DNA of 64,000 nucleotides, from assembly GCF_007570935.1 (NCBI RefSeq), contig NZ_VLLR01000001.1:1488001-1552000 (forward strand), in the 5' to 3' direction. The position numbers and the translations under genes were made by a program. Positions 31,289 through 39,842 of the stretch are shown in pieces. This stretch comes from Lactobacillus sp. LL6. Lineage in GTDB: Bacteria; Bacillota; Bacilli; Lactobacillales; Lactobacillaceae. The notes beneath the pieces were generated by a model, which was not told where the DNA came from, did no database searches, and saw nothing but the letters and a program-made list of their open reading frames with translations. Position 1 is the stretch's first letter. Every line of letters starts with the position of its first letter.

Positions 31289-32373
31289 TAGTAGACACGC
31301 TCTCCTTCCGGAGTAAAGATAAATACTCGATCGAGTCTCATTTTTAGTTTTATGTTGTCACCAGTTTTAATTGGAGTTTCTAGACTTACTAAGCTACGAG
31401 CTTGGACTCCATCATGGTCAAACTTCAAAATTCTTTCACGTCCAATAAGTTCAACATCTTTAATGTTTGCAGAAACATATCCATTTTCATCTGGCAAAAT
31501 ATTTTCTGGACGAACAGACAAAATGTAATCTCCATCTGGCATGTCTCGTTTAAAGCGACTTTGATCTAAATCACTCACTTTAATTTCAAAATCTGATGCA
31601 GTAATTACACCATTCGCTAACTTAATTTTAAAATTATCAATTACAGGGTTGCCTACAAAGTTAGCAACAAAATAATTATTAGGTTCTAAATAGAAGTTTT
31701 GTCCTAAATCATCTTGCTGAATCACACCTTCGTTAAACAGAATAATCTTATCTCCAATAGAAAGTGCTTCTTCTTGGTCGTGAGTAACAAATAAAGTTGT
31801 AATACCCACTTCTTTAACAAGAGAACGAATTTCTTCACGAATCTTAAGGCGAAGTCGAGCATCAAGATTAGATAAAGGTTCATCCATTAATAATATTTTA
31901 GGCTCTTGAACAAGCGCACGTGCAATTGCAACACGTTGTTGCTGACCACCAGATAATTGACCAGGTCTTTGATTAGCAAACTCAGTAATTTGAGTAATTT
32001 CCATATATTTTTCAGCTATTTTTCTAGCTTCATCTTTTGACTTTTTTTGCTTTCCTACAGTTAACGGAAACATTACATTTTGAAGTACCGTCATATGAGG
32101 ATAAAGAGCATAGTTTTGGAAGACATATCCAATTTGACGGTCTTTTGGGGCAGTTTTTACTACAGATTTTCCATCAAAAAGAATTTCACCCTCAGTCGGA
32201 CTGAGAAGACCTGCTAAAATATTTAACATAGTTGTCTTTCCACATCCGGATGGTCCCAATAAGCATACAAGATCGCCCTTTTTTACTGAAAAACTAACAT
32301 TTTTTATAGCTTGATGTCCATTATCATATACCTTCTTCAGATTCTTTACTTCAACAAAACTATTTTCATTCAT
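31288..32373 (-). CDS. Ugp-type ABC transporter ATP-binding protein (UgpC/MsmK-like)
   Basis: 361 residues from the ATG at 32373; a GTG at 32388 is also possible, and neither has a strong ribosome site. Walker A GPSGCGKTT (about 36-44), signature LSGGQQQRVAIARAL, Walker B ILLMDEPLSNLD, and a C-terminal TOBE domain ending near RLDRVFIFTPEGERVY. CUT1-type ATPase powering the importer encoded downstream. First gene of the operon. Confidence 0.9.
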   Translation of the reverse strand: MNENSFVEVKNLKKVYDNGHQAIKNVSFSVKKGDLVCLLGPSGCGKTTMLNILAGLLSPTEGEILFDGKSVVKTAPKDRQIGYVFQNYALYPHMTVLQNVMFPLTVGKQKKSKDEARKIAEKYMEITQITEFANQRPGQLSGGQQQRVAIARALVQEPKILLMDEPLSNLDARLRLKIREEIRSLVKEVGITTLFVTHDQEEALSIGDKIILFNEGVIQQDDLGQNFYLEPNNYFVANFVGNPVIDNFKIKLANGVITASDFEIKVSDLDQSRFKRDMPDGDYILSVRPENILPDENGYVSANIKDVELIGRERILKFDHDGVQARSLVSLETPIKTGDNIKLKMRLDRVFIFTPEGERVY

Positions 32374-32422
32374 AAAATCACGCACCACTATATATTGTTA
32401 TACTTATAAAATTTCATCATCA

Positions 32423-32451
32423 ATTTTAAGATAAAATAGCAAAAAGTACAA
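32423..32451 (-). promoter_or_regulatory. Promoter of the ugp-like operon
   Basis: -35 TTGTAC (32446-32451), 17 bp, -10 TAAAAT (32423-32428). The 301-bp gap between the ugpC start and the pepD stop holds this promoter, two GTTTCAC repeats upstream of it (32482-32488, 32504-32510) and the dipeptidase terminator. Confidence 0.65.
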
Positions 32452-32607
32452 ATGATTTTTATGAAAAAATTCGTGGTTTCCGTGAAACTTTATAAAATCA
32501 ACTGTGAAACCAGATATTTTTTAGGTGATTTTCTTAACTATATTATATTTTTTTGATTAAATGTTCTTAAATACAACATATTGTGTTAGACTCATCTAGA
32601 CCAATAA

Positions 32608-32639
32608 AAAAAGACTACTGCCTTAGCAATAGTCTTTTT
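32608..32639 (-). terminator. Terminator of the C69 dipeptidase gene
   Basis: Hairpin AAAAAGACTATTGC-TAAG-GCAGTAGTCTTTTT with T run on the minus strand. Confidence 0.88.
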
Positions 32640-32689
32640 AAGTAATATGTAACTTTTATGAAAAAAATTATCCGAACAATGTGTTTTTA

Positions 32690-34117
32690 TTATAAATTAT
32701 CTCCGCGTTCAAATTGATATTTAGAACTATTCAAAGCTTGTCGTACCAAATCACTCATTAAATTCTTAGTTTTAGTTGTAATTTCATTTGCTGTAATTTC
32801 ATTTTGCTTAGTCAAAAAGTTAGTCAATTTTTCATTTGAAAAGTCTTTTGCCTTATCATCAATTTCAGAAATACGACCGACACTATAGCTTTGACAGTTA
32901 TCACGATAATTGTTGATTTGATAAATATATTGATGGTAACGCGGTTCAACTATAACTTGCAAGGTCTTATAAAGCCAGTAGGCACTTTGATCTGGATTAA
33001 CTGTATGATTGGCTAATTTATAATTTTGTGGGGTATCAGCAATATTAGTATAGAAAGGAACATATGGCGAATAAGCATAAAATCCCATATTTAACCATTG
33101 AATCCCTGCTAATTCTTTTGGAACATCATTTCTAATTTGTAAGATACTTGATTCTTGGTTTCTATCAAGAGCAATTGAACGAAACTTCTTTTGATCTTTT
33201 TCATTTCCTGATGCAAAAGTATCCATTGGATCATATTGAGTGCCGTTATAATGACTGGTTAAAAACTTTTGAACATCTTCAACACTAATTTTCTTTTCAG
33301 GAACACGAGTAAATGGCATTTCTTGACTAGTTGGATCTTGTTCAATACTTGGGTTAAAAAGTTTTTGACCATACCACGTTCTTGGAGTGTTGTAGTAGCT
33401 ATCTGCTTCATCTTTAGTTCCAAAAATATCACGGAAATTAAATGTTCCATCTTGAGAAGGATTAAGATGATATTTATCTACAAAATCACGAATTGTAGAA
33501 GCATACATAAAATTATCTTCATCAGAAAAATCTACATTCTGAATTACCATAATATTTGGACAAATTGCATATGAATCATCTGGAATGCGGGCTGCTACCC
33601 ATTGATGACCTGCAGCTGTTTCAAGATACCAAACCTCTTCATTATCTGAGAAGGCAATTCCATTTGTTTCTCCAGTACCATATTTTTCAATTAATTGCCC
33701 CAAACGTTTTACACCTTCACGAGCCGTTTTGACAAATGGTAAAACCAAATAAACCATTGAGTCTTCATTAATTCCATTCTTTACAAGGGGATCATGTCCA
33801 AGACAACGAGGATTAGTTGCTTCAGTCTCAGTTGCACTCATCGCTACGTTATACTCATTGATTCCTTGTTCATCCCATCTACCTTCACTTTCATCAGCAG
33901 TTGGGGAAGCGGTCCATCTGCAGCCTTCACCTTCTAAGTGCATCTTAAAGCCGTTATATTTAGAAATATATTCTTCATCGTAATGACGAGCTTTATTAAC
34001 TACAAAAAGTTTTTCGTTAATACCACCATAACCATCTTCGTCACGAGCAATCATAGTAGAGCCATCAAGAGAGGCATCTTTACCTACAAGAATTGCAGTA
34101 CAGTTATCTTTTTTCAT
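32690..34117 (-). CDS. pepD: C69 family dipeptidase (PepD)
   Basis: 475 residues, the usual length. The N-terminal nucleophile is Cys6 in MKKDNCTAILVGKDASLDGS, as in Lactobacillus helveticus PepDA; DGSTMIARDEDG is another family signature. N-terminal-nucleophile hydrolase that cleaves a broad range of dipeptides inside the cell, supplying amino acids. Single gene with terminator downstream; 69 bp separate it from the nuclease gene cluster upstream. Confidence 0.92.
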   Translation of the reverse strand: MKKDNCTAILVGKDASLDGSTMIARDEDGYGGINEKLFVVNKARHYDEEYISKYNGFKMHLEGEGCRWTASPTADESEGRWDEQGINEYNVAMSATETEATNPRCLGHDPLVKNGINEDSMVYLVLPFVKTAREGVKRLGQLIEKYGTGETNGIAFSDNEEVWYLETAAGHQWVAARIPDDSYAICPNIMVIQNVDFSDEDNFMYASTIRDFVDKYHLNPSQDGTFNFRDIFGTKDEADSYYNTPRTWYGQKLFNPSIEQDPTSQEMPFTRVPEKKISVEDVQKFLTSHYNGTQYDPMDTFASGNEKDQKKFRSIALDRNQESSILQIRNDVPKELAGIQWLNMGFYAYSPYVPFYTNIADTPQNYKLANHTVNPDQSAYWLYKTLQVIVEPRYHQYIYQINNYRDNCQSYSVGRISEIDDKAKDFSNEKLTNFLTKQNEITANEITTKTKNLMSDLVRQALNSSKYQFERGDNL

Positions 34118-34186
34118 TTTGTACCTTCTTTACTTACTCATACGTTAAAAATATATTTCTATTTTACACCTAGCAGTATATTTTTG

Positions 34187-35008
34187 CTATTCAGATACTT
34201 TCATCTGACGATCTCGGCGCGCACGTCCATTATTATAGTCAAAGACATAACCAGGCTGAACATTAAAAAGATATACATTAAAATCTAGCGTCCCACTTGT
34301 AGAAATCGCTTGTAAATTTATACCACGTGCCATTAATTCATTACCTCTAAATACTGGCGTCGCCTGATAAATCACACGTTGATTTTCACGAAGTGCCTTT
34401 CTAACTTTACTTTCAAAAATTGTTTGAACTTTTTGATTAGAATATGCCGATTGAGTAAACAAATTCTTTGGATTATTTTGATCTCCTGATTGATTACTTG
34501 GATTATATTGTCCATTTTGATCAATCCCAGCCGAGACAGAATAAGCAATTAAATGTCCACGATTATAAATTTGAGTGCCATTACGTCGATTATAGTGCCA
34601 ACCAGTTGGTTCAATAAATTGCCGAACTCTTAAATTATCATTTGCAACATTACGGCGCTCTAAAAAGGCAGTATTAGAATGTGACGTTCTATTTAAACTA
34701 TCTAAATTAGAGTAAATTACTTTATTGACCTTCCAAGCATTTTTAATCAAAGTTGATTTATCATTGTTAACAGTAATATAGGCTTTATCTCCGCTTTTAA
34801 AGTCTAATTTGGCTAACTTTTCATAATCTGACTTTGACAAACCCCCATAAGGAGTATTGGCACGTTGCGCCGTTTTAATAGAATTATTTTGCCCAAAATT
34901 AAAACTATCACTTTTAGAATATATTCCCCAGGCAATAATTACTATAGCAGCGATAATTGTATAAAGTGTATTGGTCTTTTTCTTTTGATTGTTACGTTTT
35001 TTGGTCAT
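34187..35008 (-). CDS. DNA/RNA non-specific endonuclease, membrane-anchored
   Basis: 273 residues. An N-terminal membrane anchor (about 13-28) precedes a beta-beta-alpha-metal nuclease domain with YNRGHLIAYS (about 148-157), the NRGH variant of the DRGH catalytic motif, and the conserved Asn/Gln-rich helix SGDQNNPKNLFTQSAYSNQK. Related to EndA-type DNA-entry nucleases, acting outside the membrane. It is the last gene of a closely spaced five-gene run. Confidence 0.85.
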   Translation of the reverse strand: MTKKRNNQKKKTNTLYTIIAAIVIIAWGIYSKSDSFNFGQNNSIKTAQRANTPYGGLSKSDYEKLAKLDFKSGDKAYITVNNDKSTLIKNAWKVNKVIYSNLDSLNRTSHSNTAFLERRNVANDNLRVRQFIEPTGWHYNRRNGTQIYNRGHLIAYSVSAGIDQNGQYNPSNQSGDQNNPKNLFTQSAYSNQKVQTIFESKVRKALRENQRVIYQATPVFRGNELMARGINLQAISTSGTLDFNVYLFNVQPGYVFDYNNGRARRDRQMKVSE

Positions 35009-35027
35009 CTCTTATTCATATCCTTTA

Positions 35028-35984
35028 TTAGCTTCTTGCCCAATCATCTAACATGCTTAAAAAGAAGCTTTCAGACAATCGTTTAATTTTTGCGCCTTCT
35101 TTAATATATTGTCTAGCAAGTTCTAGATTTTCATTATCATGTCTGAAGAAATCATGGTCACCCATTACTAAATAATCTGTGTTCGAATCTACTATTTCCT
35201 GAATTTGACCATTCATATTACTAATGACTTTTTCCATTTCAGCAATTTCAAAGTGTAAATTTCCTGATAAAACCACTTTTTTAAAATTTAAAGGATTGCG
35301 AAAACTAACTTGACATGCTTCCAATTTATCATTAACTAAATTTACATCTTTAATTTGGGATTTCGCTACGTCGAACATTTTATTTGTAAAGTTTTCGTGA
35401 AAATAATCATAAACCTTCTTAGTATCAAGTGAGTCATCCAATCCACGATGTTGTTCAATCTGAGCAATTCCAATTCTTTGCATACAATCTAGCAAACGAT
35501 TATGACGTTCATTAGGATAAAATGCCCGAGCTAGTCTAAATACATCAACATAATCGTTATTTAGTTCTACTTCATTATATTTTTTGGCTAAATCATAAAC
35601 AAAATTCAAATCAAAATTTATATTGTAACCGATAATAACATCATCGCCAATAAATTCACGAAAATCATGAATCGCTTCTTTAACAGGAATTCCATCTTTT
35701 TCAATCATTTCCTGGGTAATGCCATTTAATTTAGTGATGAAAGCTGGAACCGTATTTTTTTGAGGATATTTTATTAAATGACTATATTTATCAACAACTT
35801 CTCCATCTCGAACCTTTATTCCACCAAGTTCAGTAATCCGATCTCTAAATGGACTTAAGCCCGTTGTTTCAATATCAATCAAAGTATAATCACTTATAAA
35901 ATCTATAATTTCTTTTCCCTTATGACGTAACTTATCTTGACTTCCTGAAACATATAAAATGCCTTCTTTTATAAAAATACTCAT
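35028..35984 (-). CDS. DnaQ-like 3'-5' exonuclease with BRCT domain
   Basis: 318 residues. Exonuclease domain about 30-190: Exo I DIETTGLSP, Exo II NINFDLNFVYD, Exo III HRGLDDSLDT (HxxxxD), a DEDDh set. A BRCT domain follows (about 235-315, VVLSGNLHFEIAEMEKVI). Such proteins are annotated as PolC epsilon-like exonucleases in lactobacilli and probably act in repair or processing; they are not part of PolC. It starts 8 bp after the Sir2-like gene. Confidence 0.88.
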   Translation of the reverse strand: MSIFIKEGILYVSGSQDKLRHKGKEIIDFISDYTLIDIETTGLSPFRDRITELGGIKVRDGEVVDKYSHLIKYPQKNTVPAFITKLNGITQEMIEKDGIPVKEAIHDFREFIGDDVIIGYNINFDLNFVYDLAKKYNEVELNNDYVDVFRLARAFYPNERHNRLLDCMQRIGIAQIEQHRGLDDSLDTKKVYDYFHENFTNKMFDVAKSQIKDVNLVNDKLEACQVSFRNPLNFKKVVLSGNLHFEIAEMEKVISNMNGQIQEIVDSNTDYLVMGDHDFFRHDNENLELARQYIKEGAKIKRLSESFFLSMLDDWARS

Positions 35985-35992
35985 TTTATCTC

Positions 35993-36817
35993 CTACTTAC
36001 AAAGTTTTTTAATTAATTCATGACTATTCGCATTAAAAGTGACTGTTTTTTCTTTTAATTCATCTGGTATATCTTCAGTAGCCAAATCAGCTGCTACATA
36101 ATTCCAATTTTCAAATTGCATAACTAGCGCAGCTATTGGATCTAAGAGTTGTGGACTGGTCATATCAACTCCTAATTCTAAAACTACTACATTTTTATTT
36201 TCATTATTAGTTAAAAACCAACGAAAACGTGTATTAGCATTTTCATCAGGAAAGAAGTGGCTATTAAGAGGCATATAAAGTTCCATAGGACTATTGCAAT
36301 CTTCACATTTGGGAACAAATTCATCATTTATTTCTTTTCCTTGTTCTTCTGCCGAAATAATTTTTTTAATTTCCTTTATTGCACTTCTTTGTCCATGGTT
36401 CAAGCCACTTGAACATTGCATTTGAGTCCAATCACCAAAAATATTAAAGATTCTTTTTTTATCAAAATTAGCTTTTTCAAAAAAGTGACCAAATGAGCTA
36501 GTTGCAATAAAATATTCTTTACCTTTTAATAAACTCTTTAATTGATCCATTGTGTCACTAGGATGATAATTCAAAGAATATTTATTAACTAAATTACTCC
36601 AAAACTTCCACTGCTCATTCCATGAACCAAACTGCTTATCTAAAGCATCCCCAACAGTATGTACATTATATTTTTGAGCTACTTCACTAAATTCTTTATC
36701 AAAGTCTTTCTCACTTAAAATATCTAATCCTTCTTGCTTACTAAAGCCATTGCCAGCAGTTACAATAATCGCATCAGCATTTTCAAGCCAAGTTTTTGCC
36801 TTATTAAAATTATTCAT
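35993..36817 (-). CDS. Sir2-superfamily protein lacking the catalytic residues
   Basis: 274 residues. The Rossmann NAD-binding start is recognisable (DAIIVTAGNGFSKQEG, about 15-30, in place of the usual GAGxS). However, the QNxD motif is replaced by SSFG (107-110), the catalytic His of the ELHG motif is replaced by Phe in NIFGD (125-129), and only three of four zinc Cys remain (C135, C171, C174). A deacylase reaction is therefore unlikely. It may bind NAD or a nucleotide, or act as an ADP-ribosyltransferase; neither is shown. It lies 14 bp after the DUF421 gene. Confidence 0.75.
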   Translation of the reverse strand: MNNFNKAKTWLENADAIIVTAGNGFSKQEGLDILSEKDFDKEFSEVAQKYNVHTVGDALDKQFGSWNEQWKFWSNLVNKYSLNYHPSDTMDQLKSLLKGKEYFIATSSFGHFFEKANFDKKRIFNIFGDWTQMQCSSGLNHGQRSAIKEIKKIISAEEQGKEINDEFVPKCEDCNSPMELYMPLNSHFFPDENANTRFRWFLTNNENKNVVVLELGVDMTSPQLLDPIAALVMQFENWNYVAADLATEDIPDELKEKTVTFNANSHELIKKLCK

Positions 36818-36831
36818 CTAATATCTCTTTT

Positions 36832-37470
36832 CTATTCATCATAACCTGTAAAATTTAATTTACCGCTGTTATACTCTCCTAAAAATACATCACCAATATC
36901 ATTAAAACCTGCTTTTTTTGCTTGTTCTTTGAGCCAATTTTCATTTTTATGAATCAGCTCTAAGACATCATAATTAATTTGCCCATCACTAATTATTGGA
37001 AAACGAATATTTGCTTCATCATTTTCAATAACGGTTAATTGACCATTTTGTTCAAAAATACAGTTTTTCACTTTACTGACTGAATATATACCACGACTGC
37101 GAAGCTTAAACATTAGTTCATTAGCAGAAATTCCAGCTTTTAAGCAATTATCAACTAGAACATGACCATTTTTTATTACTTGAACTGGCTTTCCATCAAT
37201 TAAATTTCGCACCCAAGTATTATGCTCACGACTAAACTTCAAAATAAATACAACTAAAGTCCAAACAATTAATACAAGTAAAAATTGCAATACTTTAATT
37301 GAAGGATTATAAATTATTCCTCCAATTACTCCACCAAGCACATAATTTTGTAATTGATCTAAAGCAGTAGTAGGTGCTAGATTTGTTTTTCCAAAAATAT
37401 TAATTTGAATAATCAAAGTTAATATTCCCAAAGCAAATTTAATAAATAATTCTGTGTAGTCTAACTGCAT
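36832..37470 (-). CDS. DUF421 (YetF-like) membrane protein
   Basis: 212 residues. Three N-terminal helices (about 10-85) and a cytoplasmic C-terminal domain with RNLIDGKPVQVIKNG and LRSRGIYSVSKVKNCIFEQNGQ, typical of YetF/DUF421. Function unknown; usually found next to DUF3290, as here with no gap. Confidence 0.88.
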   Translation of the reverse strand: MQLDYTELFIKFALGILTLIIQINIFGKTNLAPTTALDQLQNYVLGGVIGGIIYNPSIKVLQFLLVLIVWTLVVFILKFSREHNTWVRNLIDGKPVQVIKNGHVLVDNCLKAGISANELMFKLRSRGIYSVSKVKNCIFEQNGQLTVIENDEANIRFPIISDGQINYDVLELIHKNENWLKEQAKKAGFNDIGDVFLGEYNSGKLNFTGYDE

Positions 37471-37917
37471 CTACTTTACCTCCACTTTATGATCGATAAC
37501 ATGTGCTCGTGTCAAAGAATAACTATTATTATCATCATTTAGATTTAACTGATAATCTTCATTTTTGGAATCAATGCGGACAATCATACCATTTTGCAGT
37601 GTAGTGGCATTAGCCATAACATCACTTTCTTTAACATTATTATCCCGTGCGATAGATTTTAAAAAAGGAATAATTTGAGTTGCTTGCGATTTTTGAGCAT
37701 TTATTTGGGTATATTTTTCATATTGAACTCCAGCAAATAAAAGCAAAAATAAAAGTGCAATTATTCCTAAATCACGATATCTTGTAGCAAATCTATTTTT
37801 TAAATATAAAAAAGCAAAAATAATCATGGAAATCGCTGCCACCATCATAAGTACGTAAAAAAGAGTCTGGTTGCTTTTTTGATTTTCTTGAATATATTTA
37901 ATCGTATAAAAAGTCAT
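37471..37917 (-). CDS. DUF3290 family membrane protein
   Basis: 148 residues. Two N-terminal helices (about 20-70) and a C-terminal domain with PFLKSIARDNNVKESDVM. Known partner of DUF421 proteins in Gram-positive bacteria; function unknown. First gene of the five-gene run, 74 bp after pnuC, with a T-rich pnuC terminator between. Confidence 0.85.
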   Translation of the reverse strand: MTFYTIKYIQENQKSNQTLFYVLMMVAAISMIIFAFLYLKNRFATRYRDLGIIALLFLLLFAGVQYEKYTQINAQKSQATQIIPFLKSIARDNNVKESDVMANATTLQNGMIVRIDSKNEDYQLNLNDDNNSYSLTRAHVIDHKVEVK

Positions 37918-37960
37918 AGTCTCACCTCTATTAGTTTGTTTTATTTTACCATAGAAAAAA

Positions 37961-37977
37961 GCCGCAATTTTTGCGGC
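37961..37977 (-). terminator. pnuC terminator
   Basis: Hairpin GCCGCAAAAATTGCGGC followed by a T run on the minus strand. Confidence 0.88.
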
Positions 37978-37991
37978 CTTTTGTAATATTA

Positions 37992-38732
37992 TTAATCTCT
38001 AATTTCAGCAAGCCCAGCCTTTTTACGGCCATGATTGAACCATGGTGACACAGTAAAAGCTAACACATCATTAACAACATATATTAATGAGTTAACTGCC
38101 ATAGCTAAACTAGCATCACCTTGAGCATAAGTAATTCCCCAAAGAATAAGTTGGAAAATACCACTTGCTGTCCACCAGAAGTATTGATTGTTATAACGCA
38201 TAAAACACATAATTCCAGCAGTAAGAGAAATAGCAAAACTAATCGCATCAATCCAAGGACGAGGATCATTAGTAAACTTACCAATTAAAAATCCAGAAAC
38301 TGCATAAACTACTAAAGTGCCTACAATAGCAATTATCCATTCTTTAGCTCCAAACTTTCTTAAGTGATTTTTAGTATCATCATTCCATGAATTAACTGAA
38401 AGAATAACTGGTAAATCTAAAGTTGCAATATAAGCAATCTGTTCAAAAATTGATAAGTAATTCTTAGCTTCAAGTCCAGCATAGATAAAACATGCCGCAG
38501 AAATAAGTCCAAGCCAGCCATTAATTGCTTTAGTTGCATTAATTGCTAAAACACAAAGCGTACCTAAAAGTGTCCCAATAAATGTAACTAAAGTAACCAT
38601 GTCAAACTTACCTTGAATTAAAAGTGCAAGTTGAAATCCAAAAGCAAAAAACCACAACATGTAGTTTTGAATTGGCCAACCCTTTAATTGGTTAAATAGC
38701 CATACAAAATAATTCTCATTCCTAGAATCCAT
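37992..38732 (-). CDS. pnuC: Nicotinamide riboside/NMN transporter PnuC
   Basis: 246 residues with seven to eight helices. The region WFAFGFQLALLIQGKFDMVTL and the C-terminal RYNNQYFWWTASGIFQLILW match the PnuC family, which imports nicotinamide riboside as NAD precursor by facilitated diffusion coupled to phosphorylation. It is preceded by a promoter and a structured leader (38759-38852). Its own terminator follows. Confidence 0.9.
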   Translation of the reverse strand: MDSRNENYFVWLFNQLKGWPIQNYMLWFFAFGFQLALLIQGKFDMVTLVTFIGTLLGTLCVLAINATKAINGWLGLISAACFIYAGLEAKNYLSIFEQIAYIATLDLPVILSVNSWNDDTKNHLRKFGAKEWIIAIVGTLVVYAVSGFLIGKFTNDPRPWIDAISFAISLTAGIMCFMRYNNQYFWWTASGIFQLILWGITYAQGDASLAMAVNSLIYVVNDVLAFTVSPWFNHGRKKAGLAEIRD

Positions 38733-38758
38733 TAATTCTTATCTCCTTTTCTTTAGGT

Positions 38759-38852
38759 CACAATACAAGATATTGTGCCTTATCCGTTCTGTAAACAGAA
38801 CATCTTGTAAATCAACGTTAACTATAATAAGTTAAAAATTATTCAGATTCAA
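38759..38852 (-). promoter_or_regulatory. pnuC promoter and structured leader
   Basis: -35 TTGAAT (38847-38852), 17 bp, -10 TATTAT (38824-38829). Two perfect inverted repeats follow in the leader: GTTCTG-TTTA-CAGAAC (38786-38801) and CACAATA-TCTTG-TATTGTG (38759-38777), the second shortly before the AAGGAG ribosome site. Could be RNA hairpins or protein operators. Confidence 0.6.
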
Positions 38853-38961
38853 GAATTTACATTTCTAGATATTGTGGTAGATAAAAATATTAATCCCTAC
38901 ATATAGTGTTTATAACAGGCATTGACACCATTTTTTATTTTCAAAAAAAATCTAATAAAAA

Positions 38962-38980
38962 AAGCGATTCTTCATCGCTT
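38962..38980 (-). terminator. Terminator of the PAS-domain gene
   Basis: Hairpin AAGCGAT-GAAGA-ATCGCTT and T run on the minus strand. Confidence 0.85.
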
Positions 38981-38986
38981 AAAATA

Positions 38987-39733
38987 TTAATGTTCGGATG
39001 CACTACTAGTTGCATCAGTTTTTTCTTTATGTTTTTCTTTAACTTCTTTTGCTTTTGTTGAAGCACCTGTTGCTGCATCAGGATCCGAGTTTCGGCGGTA
39101 AGTGGCACCACTTACTGCATCAGGATCAATTACTAACTTTTGACCAGTAGTTTCACAGAAATATTTAACTAGTGGATACAAATCTTGTACCCATTCATAA
39201 ATACCAACATAATTTCCTTTATCATCTTCTACACGCTTGTAGTAATGCAAAATAAGTTGTTTTAAATTGCCCGTAGGGACTGGCATGTACACATCATCAT
39301 GACCTGATTCTTTAGTGCGAAGAGCATGAACTACTTTTTTGGCATTAGGAATAACATCTCTAACATCAGGGTGAATAGCTTTCATGGTATCACCGACTTG
39401 TTCAGGCTTTCTTCCAGCTTTCATTTTATAATTGGGGTCTTTAGGACGGTTATACCATAAAAATTGATTATTATCATCTACAAAAGTTAATTCACCAATA
39501 GTATTTTGAAGCATCCAATTCAATTGATTAACTGTCATTAATCCGGAATCAAGCTTAACGTAATCATCACCTTCTGCAGCATTAACCTTTTTAGCTGCTT
39601 TATCCAGCCATTCAGGATCATTTTTATCTATACTATCAATAGTTGTACCAGCAATTGACTTACCTGATGCATCAAAGTCCTCTTTTAGATATTCATCTTT
39701 ATTCATGTCCTCTAACCACTTTGGTTCTGCCAT
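38987..39733 (-). CDS. PAS-domain protein
   Basis: 248 residues. A charged N-terminal part is followed by a PAS-like domain (about 65-190: LNWMLQNTIGELTFVDDNNQ, YYKRVEDDKGNYVGIYEWVQD), of the DUF438/PAS_10 sort, and a low-complexity Ala/Thr/Lys tail. No kinase, HTH or enzyme domain, so it is a stand-alone sensor-like protein. Its PAS ligand could be heme, flavin or a small metabolite. Single gene. Confidence 0.7.
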   Translation of the reverse strand: MAEPKWLEDMNKDEYLKEDFDASGKSIAGTTIDSIDKNDPEWLDKAAKKVNAAEGDDYVKLDSGLMTVNQLNWMLQNTIGELTFVDDNNQFLWYNRPKDPNYKMKAGRKPEQVGDTMKAIHPDVRDVIPNAKKVVHALRTKESGHDDVYMPVPTGNLKQLILHYYKRVEDDKGNYVGIYEWVQDLYPLVKYFCETTGQKLVIDPDAVSGATYRRNSDPDAATGASTKAKEVKEKHKEKTDATSSASEH

Positions 39734-39842
39734 AGCTATTCATCTTCCTTTACTTAATTTTTATCTTAATAAGCTAATTTTATTATGTAAGCATTTTCAA
39801 AACAAGAAGAAGTAATTTTTTATATATTTTTTTAAATATTAA

